64,000 nt of DNA from Sphingobacterium sp. N143 (GCF_030325625.1 NZ_JACAIS010000009.1:62001-126000), one strand, 5' to 3'. Counted from the stretch's first letter, positions 8,433-17,486 are shown. Program-made: numbers and translations. Notes: generated from the sequence alone by a model not told the origin.

Positions 8433-9344
8433 ATGAACATGATAAAATCAGCTGAACTATCTCAAACACGTTACCGTATCGCAGATTTATTCTTGGAATT
8501 TAACCATCCTGTGAGTTTACCCTTAACACAGCTTCTTGCTTCGTTTCGGGATTTCCAGATCAGTTCCACAATGGATAAAGCTGACATTGTCATCAATATC
8601 AGCCTGGAGGCTCCCCCTGTCACCGATGATATGGGCATACTTCGCACCGATGAGTCTATTGCCTGGGGTGACCGGTTCCGGTTTTATGAAAAGGGAGATC
8701 AATTTATCACCACCATTGCTAACGAGCAGGCTAATGGAACATGGTATCAATATAGCGAGCGTAATTTTGAACAATCCACCATTTATGTACCGGTAAGTTC
8801 TGCCGATGAGCAAAGTGCCGTCATCACCTGGATATCCATGATGATCTTCGGCCAGGCCAGCCTATTGCACGACACCATCATGATCCATGCTTCAGTTGTC
8901 AACCATAAAGGTCATGGAGTGGCATTCTTAGGGAAAAGTGGTACTGGAAAAAGCACGCATAGCCGGTTGTGGCTCACGCATATTCCAGCTACGGTACTGC
9001 TCAACGATGACAATCCGGCGATCCGCCTGACGGCAGCAGGTATTTTTATTTACGGGACCCCCTGGAGCGGGAAAACCCCTTGTTATAAGAATGAAAAGTT
9101 GCCGTTAAAAGCTTTTGTCCGTTTACAGCAGGCTCCCGTCAACCAGTTTGAATGGCAACCGGGGATGAAAGGTTTTATCGCGGTGCTTCCAAGCTGCACC
9201 TCTATTCGGTGGAATAAGGATCTTTTTTCAAGTATGAATACCATCCTTGAAAAAATTATCGCTGAGGTACCTGTAGGCTACCTCAAGTGCTTACCGGATG
9301 TAGATGCGGCGCAACTGTGTCACCGTCACATCTTTAGCAAGTAA
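8433..9344 (+). CDS. HPr-kinase/PEP-carboxykinase-like P-loop protein
   Basis: 303 residues. A central HPrK/PEPCK-like core is visible: MIHASVVNHKGHGVAFLGKSGTGKST, with the P-loop GKSGTGKS at 167-174, then LLNDDNPAIR (metal-binding acidic pair) and YGTPWSGKTPC. This matches the small kinase-like proteins seen beside PqqD-like genes in peptide systems rather than true HPr kinases, which have a different N-terminal domain. It would be a cytoplasmic serine kinase or ATP-dependent modifier. An ATG at 8439 is an alternative start. It follows the exporter after an 86 bp gap and ends the cassette, with a hairpin immediately downstream. The fold is confident; the substrate is unknown, and phosphorylation of a peptide is an inference from paeninodin-type lasso kinases. 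Confidence 0.75.
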   Translation: MNMIKSAELSQTRYRIADLFLEFNHPVSLPLTQLLASFRDFQISSTMDKADIVINISLEAPPVTDDMGILRTDESIAWGDRFRFYEKGDQFITTIANEQANGTWYQYSERNFEQSTIYVPVSSADEQSAVITWISMMIFGQASLLHDTIMIHASVVNHKGHGVAFLGKSGTGKSTHSRLWLTHIPATVLLNDDNPAIRLTAAGIFIYGTPWSGKTPCYKNEKLPLKAFVRLQQAPVNQFEWQPGMKGFIAVLPSCTSIRWNKDLFSSMNTILEKIIAEVPVGYLKCLPDVDAAQLCHRHIFSK

Positions 9345-9356
9345 CGCCTTTATCTT

Positions 9357-9384
9357 GCGTGCACAGGGCTGTTGGCCCGCACGC
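9357..9384. terminator. Hairpin between convergent cassette and S41 gene
   Basis: GCGTGC pairs with GCACGC and an inner GGGC pairs with GCCC around a TGTTG loop, with ACA bulged. No T-tract follows on either side, so termination would depend on the stem alone. It lies 12 bp after the kinase-like stop and 18 bp before the S41 stop. Confidence 0.5.
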
Positions 9385-9402
9385 CATGCTGAATCCGCTA
9401 GA

Positions 9403-10902
9403 TCACTCTTTGAATTTCTTGATCATACCGCGGTCCCGTGGAGCATTGACTGTCCCTGCACCTAAGCGGTGCCGCATTTTGCTGCTCACAGACTGGAGCG
9501 CTGCCCGGGTGCTGCTGCTTGGAGCGGCATCATTTAATGCCGTCTCCAGCATGGTTTCCCGCTTGTCTCCGACATCGACAAAAATGTAGTCTTCAATATT
9601 CGGTTTGTCAGGGACCAGGCCATCCCAGTAATCGGAGAATCCGGCAGAATTTTTCAACAGAAAGGAAACCGGCCAAAAGGAAACTTTATCCTGAACAACC
9701 TGTTCAAAAAAACCAACTGGTTTACCAAAAGTACGGGTCTCCGAAGCTATGATCTGTACGGACAGATGTGGTTTTAGGACATTGATCAACATTTCTGCAG
9801 CGGAAGCCGTTTTATCACTGACCAAAAAATAAACTTTATTCAGGTTCAATGCGCTTAATCCTGTAAACTTGGTATCCTGAAACATCTTGTTGACACTTGG
9901 GGTTTTCTTAATATATGCGTTCACTTCATAGCTGAGCATGAGCTTACCGCGTGTCTTACTACCACCGATCTTATCCGCAACATAGGCTGACGCATCTACA
10001 TAACCCCCGCCATTATAACGCAGGTCGACAATCAGGCTCTGGATCTGCGCATCCTCAAATTTTTTAAAGACCGCATCCATCTGTTGCTGATTGAGATTGT
10101 TATTTTCAATCTCTTCGAAGGAAGATAAGGCCAGATAACCTACATTATTGCCACTGTTCAGATATACGGTGTCCTTGTAGATCGGATCAATCGTATAATT
10201 ACTATAGGTTAAGCTCTTCGTCAGGACCTTCCCATCCTGTTGTTTTACCTGCAATTTGAGTGTCCCAGCATCCAGAGCCGCATCCAGCTTGTTCTCAATT
10301 CTATTCTTGTCACTTTCATTATAAGTACAGTCCCTATCGTCACAAGTAACAGAAAACGAATAATCTGTATCATTGTTAACAGAAATCACATAATCTGAAC
10401 GTTTTAAACCAGCCTTTTGAGCCGGAGATCCGCCCTCTACAAAATAAATAATAGGATAGGCTATTTTACCATCTTCTGTCCCAAAACTAAAATAAAGACC
10501 ATAACCATCGTTATTGTCCATTTTGAGGCCGTTCCTTGCTGAGGTACCTGTATTATACCCATTGATGCCTTCCATAAAAGAAAAACGATCAAGCACACCG
10601 CCATCATACGCGGCATGTACAGGGGTCAGCTTTTTCAGTGCAGTAAGCACGTCATCCGCCGAACGATATTTATCCGTAAATTCAGCGGGGTTCTCCGTGT
10701 AATCTGGAATGGAAGTATCCCAAAGAGAATATAGTTTATAATATTTATAGATATCGTCCTTGATAAGCTGGCTTTCCGTGCGGTCCACAGGTTCTGGCTC
10801 CGGTTCGGGTTCAGGGGCATCCTTTTTACAGGAAAGAATAAAAAGTCCCACCAGGGCAATCAAAGCCCAGTGGCCAACTGGTTGTAAAACCTTTACGTTC
10901 AT
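9403..10902 (-). CDS. S41-family peptidase, lipoprotein with PDZ domain
   Basis: 499 residues. The N-terminus is a lipoprotein signal (…LVGLFILSC then KKDAPEP…) followed by a repeated Glu-Pro spacer, typical of Bacteroidota surface lipoproteins. An S41 N-terminal helical region is followed by a PDZ-like segment (IIYFVEGGSPAQKAGLKRSDYVISVNN). The TSPc protease domain contains IVDLRYNGGGYVDAS, the nucleophile in KTASAAEM and the general-base Lys in TFGKPVGF. It would be a periplasmic or outer-membrane endoprotease. It is monocistronic, with a good promoter upstream, and is distinct from the larger Tsp-like protease at 15298. Substrate unknown. Confidence 0.88.
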   Translation of the reverse strand: MNVKVLQPVGHWALIALVGLFILSCKKDAPEPEPEPEPVDRTESQLIKDDIYKYYKLYSLWDTSIPDYTENPAEFTDKYRSADDVLTALKKLTPVHAAYDGGVLDRFSFMEGINGYNTGTSARNGLKMDNNDGYGLYFSFGTEDGKIAYPIIYFVEGGSPAQKAGLKRSDYVISVNNDTDYSFSVTCDDRDCTYNESDKNRIENKLDAALDAGTLKLQVKQQDGKVLTKSLTYSNYTIDPIYKDTVYLNSGNNVGYLALSSFEEIENNNLNQQQMDAVFKKFEDAQIQSLIVDLRYNGGGYVDASAYVADKIGGSKTRGKLMLSYEVNAYIKKTPSVNKMFQDTKFTGLSALNLNKVYFLVSDKTASAAEMLINVLKPHLSVQIIASETRTFGKPVGFFEQVVQDKVSFWPVSFLLKNSAGFSDYWDGLVPDKPNIEDYIFVDVGDKRETMLETALNDAAPSSSTRAALQSVSSKMRHRLGAGTVNAPRDRGMIKKFKE

Positions 10903-10923
10903 GCTTTCAACAGTTTAATTGAA

Positions 10924-10954
10924 CAAACTTAGATAAATTTGTGCGTATACACAA
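10924..10954 (-). promoter_or_regulatory. Bacteroidota promoter (TTG-N20-TAAGTTTG) for the S41 gene
   Basis: On the minus strand TTG (10954-10952) is followed after exactly 20 nt by TAAGTTTG (10931-10924), matching the -33/-7 arrangement known from Bacteroides. The box ends 21 nt before the ATG at 10902. Confidence 0.7.
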
Positions 10955-11101
10955 TGACAATGTAATGAGCTCCAAAAAAAATTTCAAGACCACAAGTCAC
11001 GCTTAAAACGGTGCTATTGTTTCTCGATACAATAATTATTAAGTAATTGAATTAAAGCTCATTAATTATTATCAAGATGTAGCAAAATAAATCCGAAAAA
11101 A

Positions 11102-12196
11102 TCACCAATTTAGCTCATAATTGGTACTTCTTCCACCTGAATCAGCCTTGATCAGAACACCTTTATTCACTAAATCCGTAATATCTCGTAATGCAGTATC
11201 TGCCGATACCTTTGTCATCTTTGCCCATTTTGATGAAGTTAGATTTCCTTCAAAATTATCTATTAATCTATTCAACATCGTTTGTTGCCTTTCATTACTG
11301 ACATTAATATTGTTTTGCATCCAAAAGTGATGTTTTCTAACGACTTTACCTATTATTGTATTCGAAGCAATAATAGCTTCTTTGAGACAGTTTAAAAACC
11401 ATACTACCCAATTGGTAATATCCGAATCTCCTTTTTGTGTTTTCTCCAGAATCGCATAATACTCCTTATGCATCTGTTTAACTTGCGCAGACATACTATA
11501 AAAGCGTTGATTGACACCATCCGCTTTCGATAGTTGCATATCTGTTAATGCACGAGCAATACGTCCGTTTCCATCATCAAATGGATGTATAGTCACAAAC
11601 CATAAATGTACAATAGCAGCTTTTAAGACTGGATCTATGTCAGATTCTGCATTAAACCAGCCTATAAAACTCGTCATTTCTTCTTCGAGCCGTTCAGCTC
11701 TAGGTGCTTCAAAGTGTACAACTTCTTTTCCCATTCCTCCTGAAACGACTTGCATATCACCACTTCTCCATTGTGCCACATCAATTTTGTACAAGCCACT
11801 TCTTCCAATTGGAAATAATGCACCATGCCAGCCAAATAATCTTTCTTTACCTATGGTCTTATCCGTATTCTGTGTCGCGTCTAGCATCATTTCTACTACA
11901 CCATCGATATGACGATCAGAATTTACAAGACCTAGATTGTCTAATCCTAATCGAGTCGCTATCGACGAGCGGACTTGTTCTGGATTTAATGTCTCTCCTT
12001 CTATTTCTGATGATTGAACAACATCTTGGATAAGTGTTTCCAAGTTTGCTTCGTCTTTTAACTCAAATCCTAGCAACTCTACTTTTCCAATAAGCTTCCC
12101 TTGAAGATGCCGAACTTCGCTTAATAGATTAAGAATCTTCTCATCTTCCCATTGAAAATTCGTCCAATTATGTCGCTCGTATATATAGACTGCCAT
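11102..12196 (-). CDS. Fic-domain AMP-transferase with DUF4172 and winged-helix domain
   Basis: 364 residues. The N-terminus (YIYERHNWTNFQWEDEKIL) is the DUF4172 domain. Residues 62-67 read SSEIEG, fitting the class II inhibitory motif (S/T)xxxE(G/N), so the enzyme should be auto-inhibited by its own helix. The Fic core motif HPFDDGNGRIAR (from His204) is complete, including the catalytic His and the anion-binding Arg residues. The C-terminal 70 residues form a winged-helix-like segment (LTSSKWAKMTKVSADTALRDI). It would AMPylate a Tyr/Ser/Thr of a target protein; it could work as a solitary regulator or defence toxin. No antitoxin gene is adjacent, consistent with class II. The promoter region carries a 27 bp palindrome and related half-sites that its own DNA-binding tail might recognise (inference). 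Confidence 0.88.
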   Translation of the reverse strand: MAVYIYERHNWTNFQWEDEKILNLLSEVRHLQGKLIGKVELLGFELKDEANLETLIQDVVQSSEIEGETLNPEQVRSSIATRLGLDNLGLVNSDRHIDGVVEMMLDATQNTDKTIGKERLFGWHGALFPIGRSGLYKIDVAQWRSGDMQVVSGGMGKEVVHFEAPRAERLEEEMTSFIGWFNAESDIDPVLKAAIVHLWFVTIHPFDDGNGRIARALTDMQLSKADGVNQRFYSMSAQVKQMHKEYYAILEKTQKGDSDITNWVVWFLNCLKEAIIASNTIIGKVVRKHHFWMQNNINVSNERQQTMLNRLIDNFEGNLTSSKWAKMTKVSADTALRDITDLVNKGVLIKADSGGRSTNYELNW

Positions 12197-12201
12197 GACC
12201 T

Positions 12202-12209
12202 CAAAATTA
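12202..12209 (-). promoter_or_regulatory. -7 box TAATTTTG directly before fic start (near-leaderless)
   Basis: The minus strand reads TAATTTTG and the final G is separated from the ATG at 12196 by only 5 nt, so transcription would begin at or just before the start codon. Confidence 0.5.
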
Positions 12210-12212
12210 TAT

Positions 12213-12239
12213 GCGGTAAATATAAGTAATATTTACCGC
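12213..12239. promoter_or_regulatory. 27 bp palindrome (candidate operator) upstream of fic
   Basis: GCGGTAAATAT and ATATTTACCGC are perfect 11-nt inverted arms around a 5-nt spacer (AAGTA). The site ends 4 bp upstream of the fic -7 box, the usual place for a repressor operator. The half-site ATTTACCGC recurs at 12292-12300. Confidence 0.6.
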
Positions 12240-12273
12240 AAAAAAAGCGGAGAATAAGCTGTTTATTCTCCGC
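12240..12273 (-). terminator. Rho-independent terminator after rarA
   Basis: Read leftward: GCGGAGAATAA, a 5-nt loop, TTATTCTCCGC, then seven T. The 11-bp perfect stem with a T-tract lies about 115 bp after the rarA stop and just upstream of the fic operator, separating the two leftward genes. Confidence 0.85.
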
Positions 12274-12388
12274 ATATAAGTATATCTTTTTATTTACCGC
12301 CATCTTACAACAAGTTTAAACCCTATAATTTACGGCCAAAACATTCTCTACTAGCCTTTGGTTGTCCTTAGGGATCATTGGGTCCGGA

Positions 12389-13669
12389 TCAATACCTATA
12401 TTTTTCCTTCCACTTATCCCGTAGGCTCTGACGCAATTTTTCTTCCTGTGGATTTTGCCCCGGGTCATAGAGCTTTACACCGCTCACTTCCTTGGGCAAA
12501 AATTCCTGCAGCACAAAGTTCCCCGGATAGGCGTGTGCATATTTATATTCAGCACCATAATTCAGGTCTTTCATCAATTTAGTTGGTGCATTGCGTATAT
12601 GCAAAGGAACTGATAGGTCTCCGGTCTGCTTCACTAAGGCCTGGGCTTTATTGATGGCTTCATAGGATGCGTTACTCTTGACCGAAGTGGCCAGGTAGAT
12701 CACGGTTTGAGAAAGGATGATACGGGACTCGGGCCAACCAATGACATTGACTGCCTGAAAACAATTATTGGCCAGTAATAAGGCGTTTGGGTTGGCATTG
12801 CCGATATCTTCTGATGCCAGAATCAGTAGCCTGCGCGCAATGAACGACGGATCTTCTCCACCTTCAATCATTCGTGCAAGCCAGTATACTGCCGCATTTG
12901 GATCAGACCCACGGATGGATTTGATAAAGGCTGAAATAATATCATAATGCTGCTCGCCGGCTTTATCATAAATTGCCATATTCTGCTGTACCTGCCTGAG
13001 CACAAAAGCATTTGTAATTGGTTCTTTATGGAGGACAGCGGCATTGATCACCAATTCCAGTACATTCAGTAACTTCCGGGCATCGCCTCCTGACAGCCGC
13101 AATAAGGCCTCATACTCTTCTACTACGATGTCATGCTTCTGGAGATACTCATCTTCATGAAGCGCCTTCTGGACCAAGCCGATCAGGTCTTCCTCGGATA
13201 GATGCTCGAGCACATACACCTGACAACGGGATAGTAAGGCCGATATGACCTCGAATGAGGGATTTTCTGTCGTCGCCCCGATCAATGTGACCAGCCCTCG
13301 TTCTACTGCGCCCAGCAGCGAGTCTTGCTGTGATTTGGAGAAACGGTGGATCTCATCGATAAATAATATAGGTTGGTCCTGATTGAAATTCATCAGTCGT
13401 TCGGCCTTATCAATGACCTCACGGATGTCCTTTACCCCCGCTTGAATCGCACTCAAAGAGAAAAAAGGTCGATCCAGTTCCTTGGCAATCAACAGGGCTA
13501 AGCTTGTTTTTCCAACCCCCGGCGGCCCCCATAAGATCATGGAAGGGATATTTTTTTGTTGGATCGCATGGTAAAGCACCGCATCGGGACCAACGATATG
13601 CTGCTGCCCCACATAATCGCTCAATTGATGAGGCCGGAGTCGTTCTGCAAGAGGTATTCGTGTTGCCAT
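12389..13669 (-). CDS. rarA: Replication-associated recombination protein A (AAA+ ATPase)
   Basis: 426 residues, the usual length of RarA/MgsA/WRNIP1 proteins. It begins with the conserved PLAERLRPHQLSDYVGQQH. Walker A is GPPGVGKT at 48-55, Walker B is LFIDEIHRF, and sensor 1 lies in GATTENPSF. The C-terminal half has the tetramerisation region (SDPNAAVYWLARMIEGGEDP, ASEDIGNANP) diagnostic of this family rather than RuvB or the clamp loader. It acts at stalled replication forks. A TAAATTTG box lies only 4 nt upstream of the ATG, suggesting a very short or absent leader. A strong terminator lies downstream. Confidence 0.96.
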   Translation of the reverse strand: MATRIPLAERLRPHQLSDYVGQQHIVGPDAVLYHAIQQKNIPSMILWGPPGVGKTSLALLIAKELDRPFFSLSAIQAGVKDIREVIDKAERLMNFNQDQPILFIDEIHRFSKSQQDSLLGAVERGLVTLIGATTENPSFEVISALLSRCQVYVLEHLSEEDLIGLVQKALHEDEYLQKHDIVVEEYEALLRLSGGDARKLLNVLELVINAAVLHKEPITNAFVLRQVQQNMAIYDKAGEQHYDIISAFIKSIRGSDPNAAVYWLARMIEGGEDPSFIARRLLILASEDIGNANPNALLLANNCFQAVNVIGWPESRIILSQTVIYLATSVKSNASYEAINKAQALVKQTGDLSVPLHIRNAPTKLMKDLNYGAEYKYAHAYPGNFVLQEFLPKEVSGVKLYDPGQNPQEEKLRQSLRDKWKEKYRY

Positions 13670-13673
13670 AGTA

Positions 13674-13681
13674 CAAATTTA
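13674..13681 (-). promoter_or_regulatory. -7 box TAAATTTG immediately upstream of rarA
   Basis: The minus strand reads TAAATTTG and is followed by 4 nt and then the ATG at 13669, so the transcript would be leaderless or nearly so. No convincing TTG box is found 20 nt further up. Confidence 0.5.
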
Positions 13682-13889
13682 AAAATTATAGCGTACAATA
13701 ACTAAATATTTTAGCTTAACTCAGGACAGCAGCAGCAAACAAGCCTAACACGAGCTTAGCTAAAAAATACCCAGCACTCATTACTCATTATACCATACTC
13801 TATCAGACTTTAACATTTTTTCACATAATTTTTCTTCATATTTGCTCTAATATTAAAAAACCCTATAATGCAGAGCAGAAATCGATAAA

Positions 13890-13920
13890 TTGCTTTTACT
13901 ATACAATTTATCTAAGTTTG
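13890..13920 (+). promoter_or_regulatory. Bacteroidota promoter (TTG-N20-TAAGTTTG) for the TPR gene
   Basis: TTG at 13890-13892 and TAAGTTTG at 13913-13920 are exactly 20 nt apart, matching the -33/-7 layout. The box ends 30 nt before the ATG at 13951. Confidence 0.7.
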
Positions 13921-13950
13921 CAATAGACGTTAATTACGATGTAATAATGC

Positions 13951-15054
13951 ATGAGAATGACGAAATACTGGATCTTACTTTTAACAGTCCTAACCATCAG
14001 CGTTGGGGCGAACAGAAAAGTGATGGCACAAAAAGCGCCCGAAGATTATACTGGGGCCATAAAAAAATATGATGCCGCATTTAAAGGCATCGGTCCTGAG
14101 GTGTATTTTTTACCGCCCCCCAAGACCAAGAATGAAATTATTGAAGACAATTACTCCGATAAAAAAGCTTTTAGTAAAGAAATTGCAAGACAGCTGCTTT
14201 TTCAACGCTTATTATTGCAGCTCAGAAGCACCAATAATACGGGCCATTTTCAATATCTGATGAATCCTGTCCCCACCACTGCCCAACAATGGGGCAGTGC
14301 CATCGAAAATCAAAAAAAATCAGGAAACTGGATAGCAGGCTATGCCCTGGCGAATGAAGCGGCTTTATTTGCGATCAAAAATCAAGATAGCAGTCATGCT
14401 TCCACATTCTTATATGAAGCACTGACCTTAGCAAACCGGACGGATAACAAAGATGATATTGCAACCATCAATATGAATATTAGTAATTTCCTATTGTACA
14501 GTGGCGATTTTGTCAAAGCCGAAGAAAGTGCCCAAAAATATCATAGCTATGCCATGACGAACAAAAGCTATTTAGAACAGGCAAATGCCTGGCTTCTGAT
14601 CGCCATGACACGTGCAGGACAGGGCAACTTTAAAGCCGCTGAGAACAATATCATCCGCAGTGCCATCCCTTTGTTCAACAAGGCCAAAGCCTACGAAGGG
14701 AAGATCTTCGCCTGGGAAATGCTAGCTGAAATCTACTTTCAACAAAATAAATACACGCAAGCCCAATGGTTTCTGTTACAAGCACGTGATTTGGCCAACG
14801 CAAAAAAACTAAGTAGTGAACTTGCTGAAATCGAATACCTGCTCGCTGCTTCAAAACAGCAGGATGGAAATTATAATGTGGCGATCAAAGAATTTATCCA
14901 AGCGGCAGAATTGGCTTCCGGAGAAAACAACAAACAGCTGTCTCTGGCCATCCTGGACAAACTTGGCGAGGTCTACCTGGTATTGAAGGATTATCCTGCA
15001 GCCGATCAGACCTATCAGGCGTATATACAATTGAAAAACGAATTATATAATTAA
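13951..15054 (+). CDS. Secreted tetratricopeptide-repeat protein
   Basis: 367 residues. The N-terminus is a Sec signal peptide (MRMTKYWILLLTVLTISVGA…VMAQ), so the protein is periplasmic or surface-exposed. The rest is alpha-helical with TPR-like pairs, for example around NMNISNFLLYSGDFVKAEESA, WLLIAMTRAGQGNFKAAENN, EMLAEIYFQQNKYTQAQWFL and KLGEVYLVLKDYPAADQTYQ. TPR arrays mediate protein contacts. No enzymatic domain, histidine kinase or DNA-binding segment follows the repeats, unlike many Bacteroidota TPR regulators. It stands alone between the rarA promoter and the protease gene. The client is unknown. Confidence 0.8.
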   Translation: MRMTKYWILLLTVLTISVGANRKVMAQKAPEDYTGAIKKYDAAFKGIGPEVYFLPPPKTKNEIIEDNYSDKKAFSKEIARQLLFQRLLLQLRSTNNTGHFQYLMNPVPTTAQQWGSAIENQKKSGNWIAGYALANEAALFAIKNQDSSHASTFLYEALTLANRTDNKDDIATINMNISNFLLYSGDFVKAEESAQKYHSYAMTNKSYLEQANAWLLIAMTRAGQGNFKAAENNIIRSAIPLFNKAKAYEGKIFAWEMLAEIYFQQNKYTQAQWFLLQARDLANAKKLSSELAEIEYLLAASKQQDGNYNVAIKEFIQAAELASGENNKQLSLAILDKLGEVYLVLKDYPAADQTYQAYIQLKNELYN

Positions 15055-15297
15055 GCTGTACCGCCATGATATTTAAGTTTTTTGTAAATATTAAAGGATA
15101 AATCAAATAATTCTTTAGAATCTATGCCAATGTGATGCGAATTTCACTAAATTTAGCACGCTTATTAATAGGAGCTCAATATGACTATTTTGTCTTTTAG
15201 GATTAAAAAGTTCTTGATGGCAAAGGAGGAAAATAATGATTGCATGTCTTATGCAAATTTATCTTAACTAAAAATGATTATTAAAACTGTCGAAAAT

Positions 15298-17415
15298 ATG
15301 TTTAGAAAACTCATATTTGCACTTTTTGTGATATCCATAGTCTCTTGTGGCTCAAAGCCCCGGGTGGCACTTCCCGATGATAACGGACTTAAACCAAGTA
15401 CACAGCATCAGATCATCGCCAAGGAAGTAATTGGCTTATTGGAAAATGCAAGTTACAAGAAAGTCAACATGAATGATTCGATCTCTGGAATTATTTATGA
15501 CAATCTCATCAAGGGCCTGGACCAAAGTAAAAATTACCTTCTTCAATCCGATATTGATGAATTTCAGGCTTACAAGAATAATCTTGCCCAAGATATGAAA
15601 GATGGCGACCTTTCTGCTGCCTTCCATATTTTCAATGTATATAAAACCAGGTACCTGGAAAGAATGCAATATGCACTCTCCGAGATTGATAAAAAGCACG
15701 ATTATACCAAAGATGAGTACTACCAGCCTAACCGTGAAAAACTAGCCTGGTTCAAGACCGAGGCCGAAGCCAATGATCAATGGCGGAAACGGGTCAAGTA
15801 TGATCTACTGAATCTGGAAACCGCCAGTGGGAAATCGACCGACAGTGCCAAGACCAAACAAGTGGAAACGCTGAAAAAACGTTATGTGAACTTAATTTCA
15901 CAAACAAAAAAATATAATGCAAATGATGCCTTCCAGATCATTATGCAATCCTTGACGGATGCAGTGGATCCGCATACCTCCTATTTCAACCCATCCTATG
16001 CACAGGCATTTAACGAGGGGATGGCCAATACCTTTGAAGGCATCGGGGCGAGACTGACCATCGACAATGAAGCGGTGAGCATCAATGAGATCATCCCCGG
16101 AGGGCCGATCTTCAAAGACAAAACCATTCAGGTAAATGACAAAATCATTGGCGTAGCACAAGGTAAGGATGGGGAATTTGAGGATATCATCGGTTGGCGA
16201 CTGGATGCTGCCGTAGCAAAAATCAAAGGACCAAAAGGAACCGTAGTGCGCCTTAAAATTATTCCTGCCGGACAACCGATGAACTCGCACCCGCGCATTG
16301 TATCGCTGGTACGTGAGAAAATCGTGGTTGAAGAGGAATCCGCTAAGAAAGAGATCATGAATGTTAAAGGTGCAGACGGAAAAATGTACAAAGTTGGGGT
16401 CATCAATATCCCTAAATTCTACATGGATTTTGATGCCTACCGCAGACGTGATCCAAATTATAAAAGTACAACGCGCGATGTCAGATTGATCCTCGACACG
16501 TTAAAGCAAGCCAAAGTTGATGCCGTTCTTATCGACTTACGCTTCAACGGCGGAGGTTCCCTGCCAGAGGCCATCGATCTTACAGGTTTGTTTATTGATA
16601 AAGGACCTGTCGTGCAGGTAAGGGATACAAAAAACAATATCGACGTCGAAGAAGATAAAAATGCAGGTACAGCCTGGGATGGTCCATTGGGTGTGATGAT
16701 CAACCGCTTTTCAGCTTCCGCATCCGAAATCTTCGCCGGGGCTATCCAGGACTATGGCCGAGGAATCATCCTAGGTTCACAAAGCTATGGTAAAGGAACG
16801 GTACAATCTGCCATCGACATGTCGCGCGTGATCAGTCCTACAAGCCGCTTACTGCTCAAAGCCTCCGGAGAAAAGGATCCCGACACCCCCGAAGGTGCTC
16901 CTCAATATGGACAGATCAATATTACTCTGGGTAAGTTTTACCGTGTAAACGGTAGCAGTACACAACATAAAGGTGTAACGCCGGACATTACGTTTCCTTC
17001 ACAGTTCTCGGCAGAGAAATTCGGTGAAAGTTCGGAAAAGTCTGCGCTCCCATGGGATCAGATCCAATCCAGTAAATTTACGAAAGTAGCCGACATGAGC
17101 GGGATAGACAAAAAATTGGAAGCCCTGCATGAAGCTCGGAGTAAGACATCACTGGAATACAAGTACCTGAAAGAAGATGTTGAAGAAGCCCAAAAGGATG
17201 AAGATGTCAAAATATCGCTTGAGTTCAACAAGTTCAAAAAAGAAAAAGATGACAATCTGAAGAAAAATAGGGACCGCATCAACGCACTCCTAAAACTGCA
17301 GGGCAAGCCGGCCTGGGTAGAAGGAAAACCACAGCCCAAAATGGACCTTGATTTTGTTAAGGATGAAAGTGCAAAAGTAATAACAGATTATATCATTAAT
17401 TTTTATCAGAAGTAA
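15298..17415 (+). CDS. Carboxy-terminal processing (tail-specific) protease, lipoprotein
   Basis: 705 residues from the ATG at 15298, chosen because it gives a lipoprotein signal (MFRKLIFALFVISIVSCGS); an ATG eight codons earlier (15274) is possible. The length and order match Tsp/Prc of the S41A family: a long N-terminal helical region, a PDZ domain (GIGARLTIDNEAVSINEIIPGGP…), the TSPc domain with IDLRFNGGGSLPEAI, the catalytic Ser in SASASEIF and the catalytic Lys in SYGKGTVQ 25 residues after the central Ser, then a charged helical C-terminal domain as in E. coli Prc. It should degrade or trim periplasmic and outer-membrane proteins. It is monocistronic, with a perfect hairpin terminator downstream. 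Confidence 0.93.
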   Translation: MFRKLIFALFVISIVSCGSKPRVALPDDNGLKPSTQHQIIAKEVIGLLENASYKKVNMNDSISGIIYDNLIKGLDQSKNYLLQSDIDEFQAYKNNLAQDMKDGDLSAAFHIFNVYKTRYLERMQYALSEIDKKHDYTKDEYYQPNREKLAWFKTEAEANDQWRKRVKYDLLNLETASGKSTDSAKTKQVETLKKRYVNLISQTKKYNANDAFQIIMQSLTDAVDPHTSYFNPSYAQAFNEGMANTFEGIGARLTIDNEAVSINEIIPGGPIFKDKTIQVNDKIIGVAQGKDGEFEDIIGWRLDAAVAKIKGPKGTVVRLKIIPAGQPMNSHPRIVSLVREKIVVEEESAKKEIMNVKGADGKMYKVGVINIPKFYMDFDAYRRRDPNYKSTTRDVRLILDTLKQAKVDAVLIDLRFNGGGSLPEAIDLTGLFIDKGPVVQVRDTKNNIDVEEDKNAGTAWDGPLGVMINRFSASASEIFAGAIQDYGRGIILGSQSYGKGTVQSAIDMSRVISPTSRLLLKASGEKDPDTPEGAPQYGQINITLGKFYRVNGSSTQHKGVTPDITFPSQFSAEKFGESSEKSALPWDQIQSSKFTKVADMSGIDKKLEALHEARSKTSLEYKYLKEDVEEAQKDEDVKISLEFNKFKKEKDDNLKKNRDRINALLKLQGKPAWVEGKPQPKMDLDFVKDESAKVITDYIINFYQK

Positions 17416-17451
17416 TTATGATTACCAGCTGATCAAAATAATCCTCATTCC

Positions 17452-17486
17452 AAAAAAGGCAATCATGATGCATGATTGCCTTTTTT
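17452..17486. terminator. Bidirectional terminator after the Tsp-like protease
   Basis: AAAAAAGGCAATCAT and ATGATTGCCTTTTTT form a 15-bp stem with a short loop, with T-tracts in both directions. It lies 37 bp after the stop codon. Confidence 0.9.

Noticed and set aside
11102..12196. Fic gene as part of a two-gene toxin-antitoxin pair
   Set aside because: No small antitoxin gene is adjacent and the protein carries its own inhibitory SSEIEG motif.
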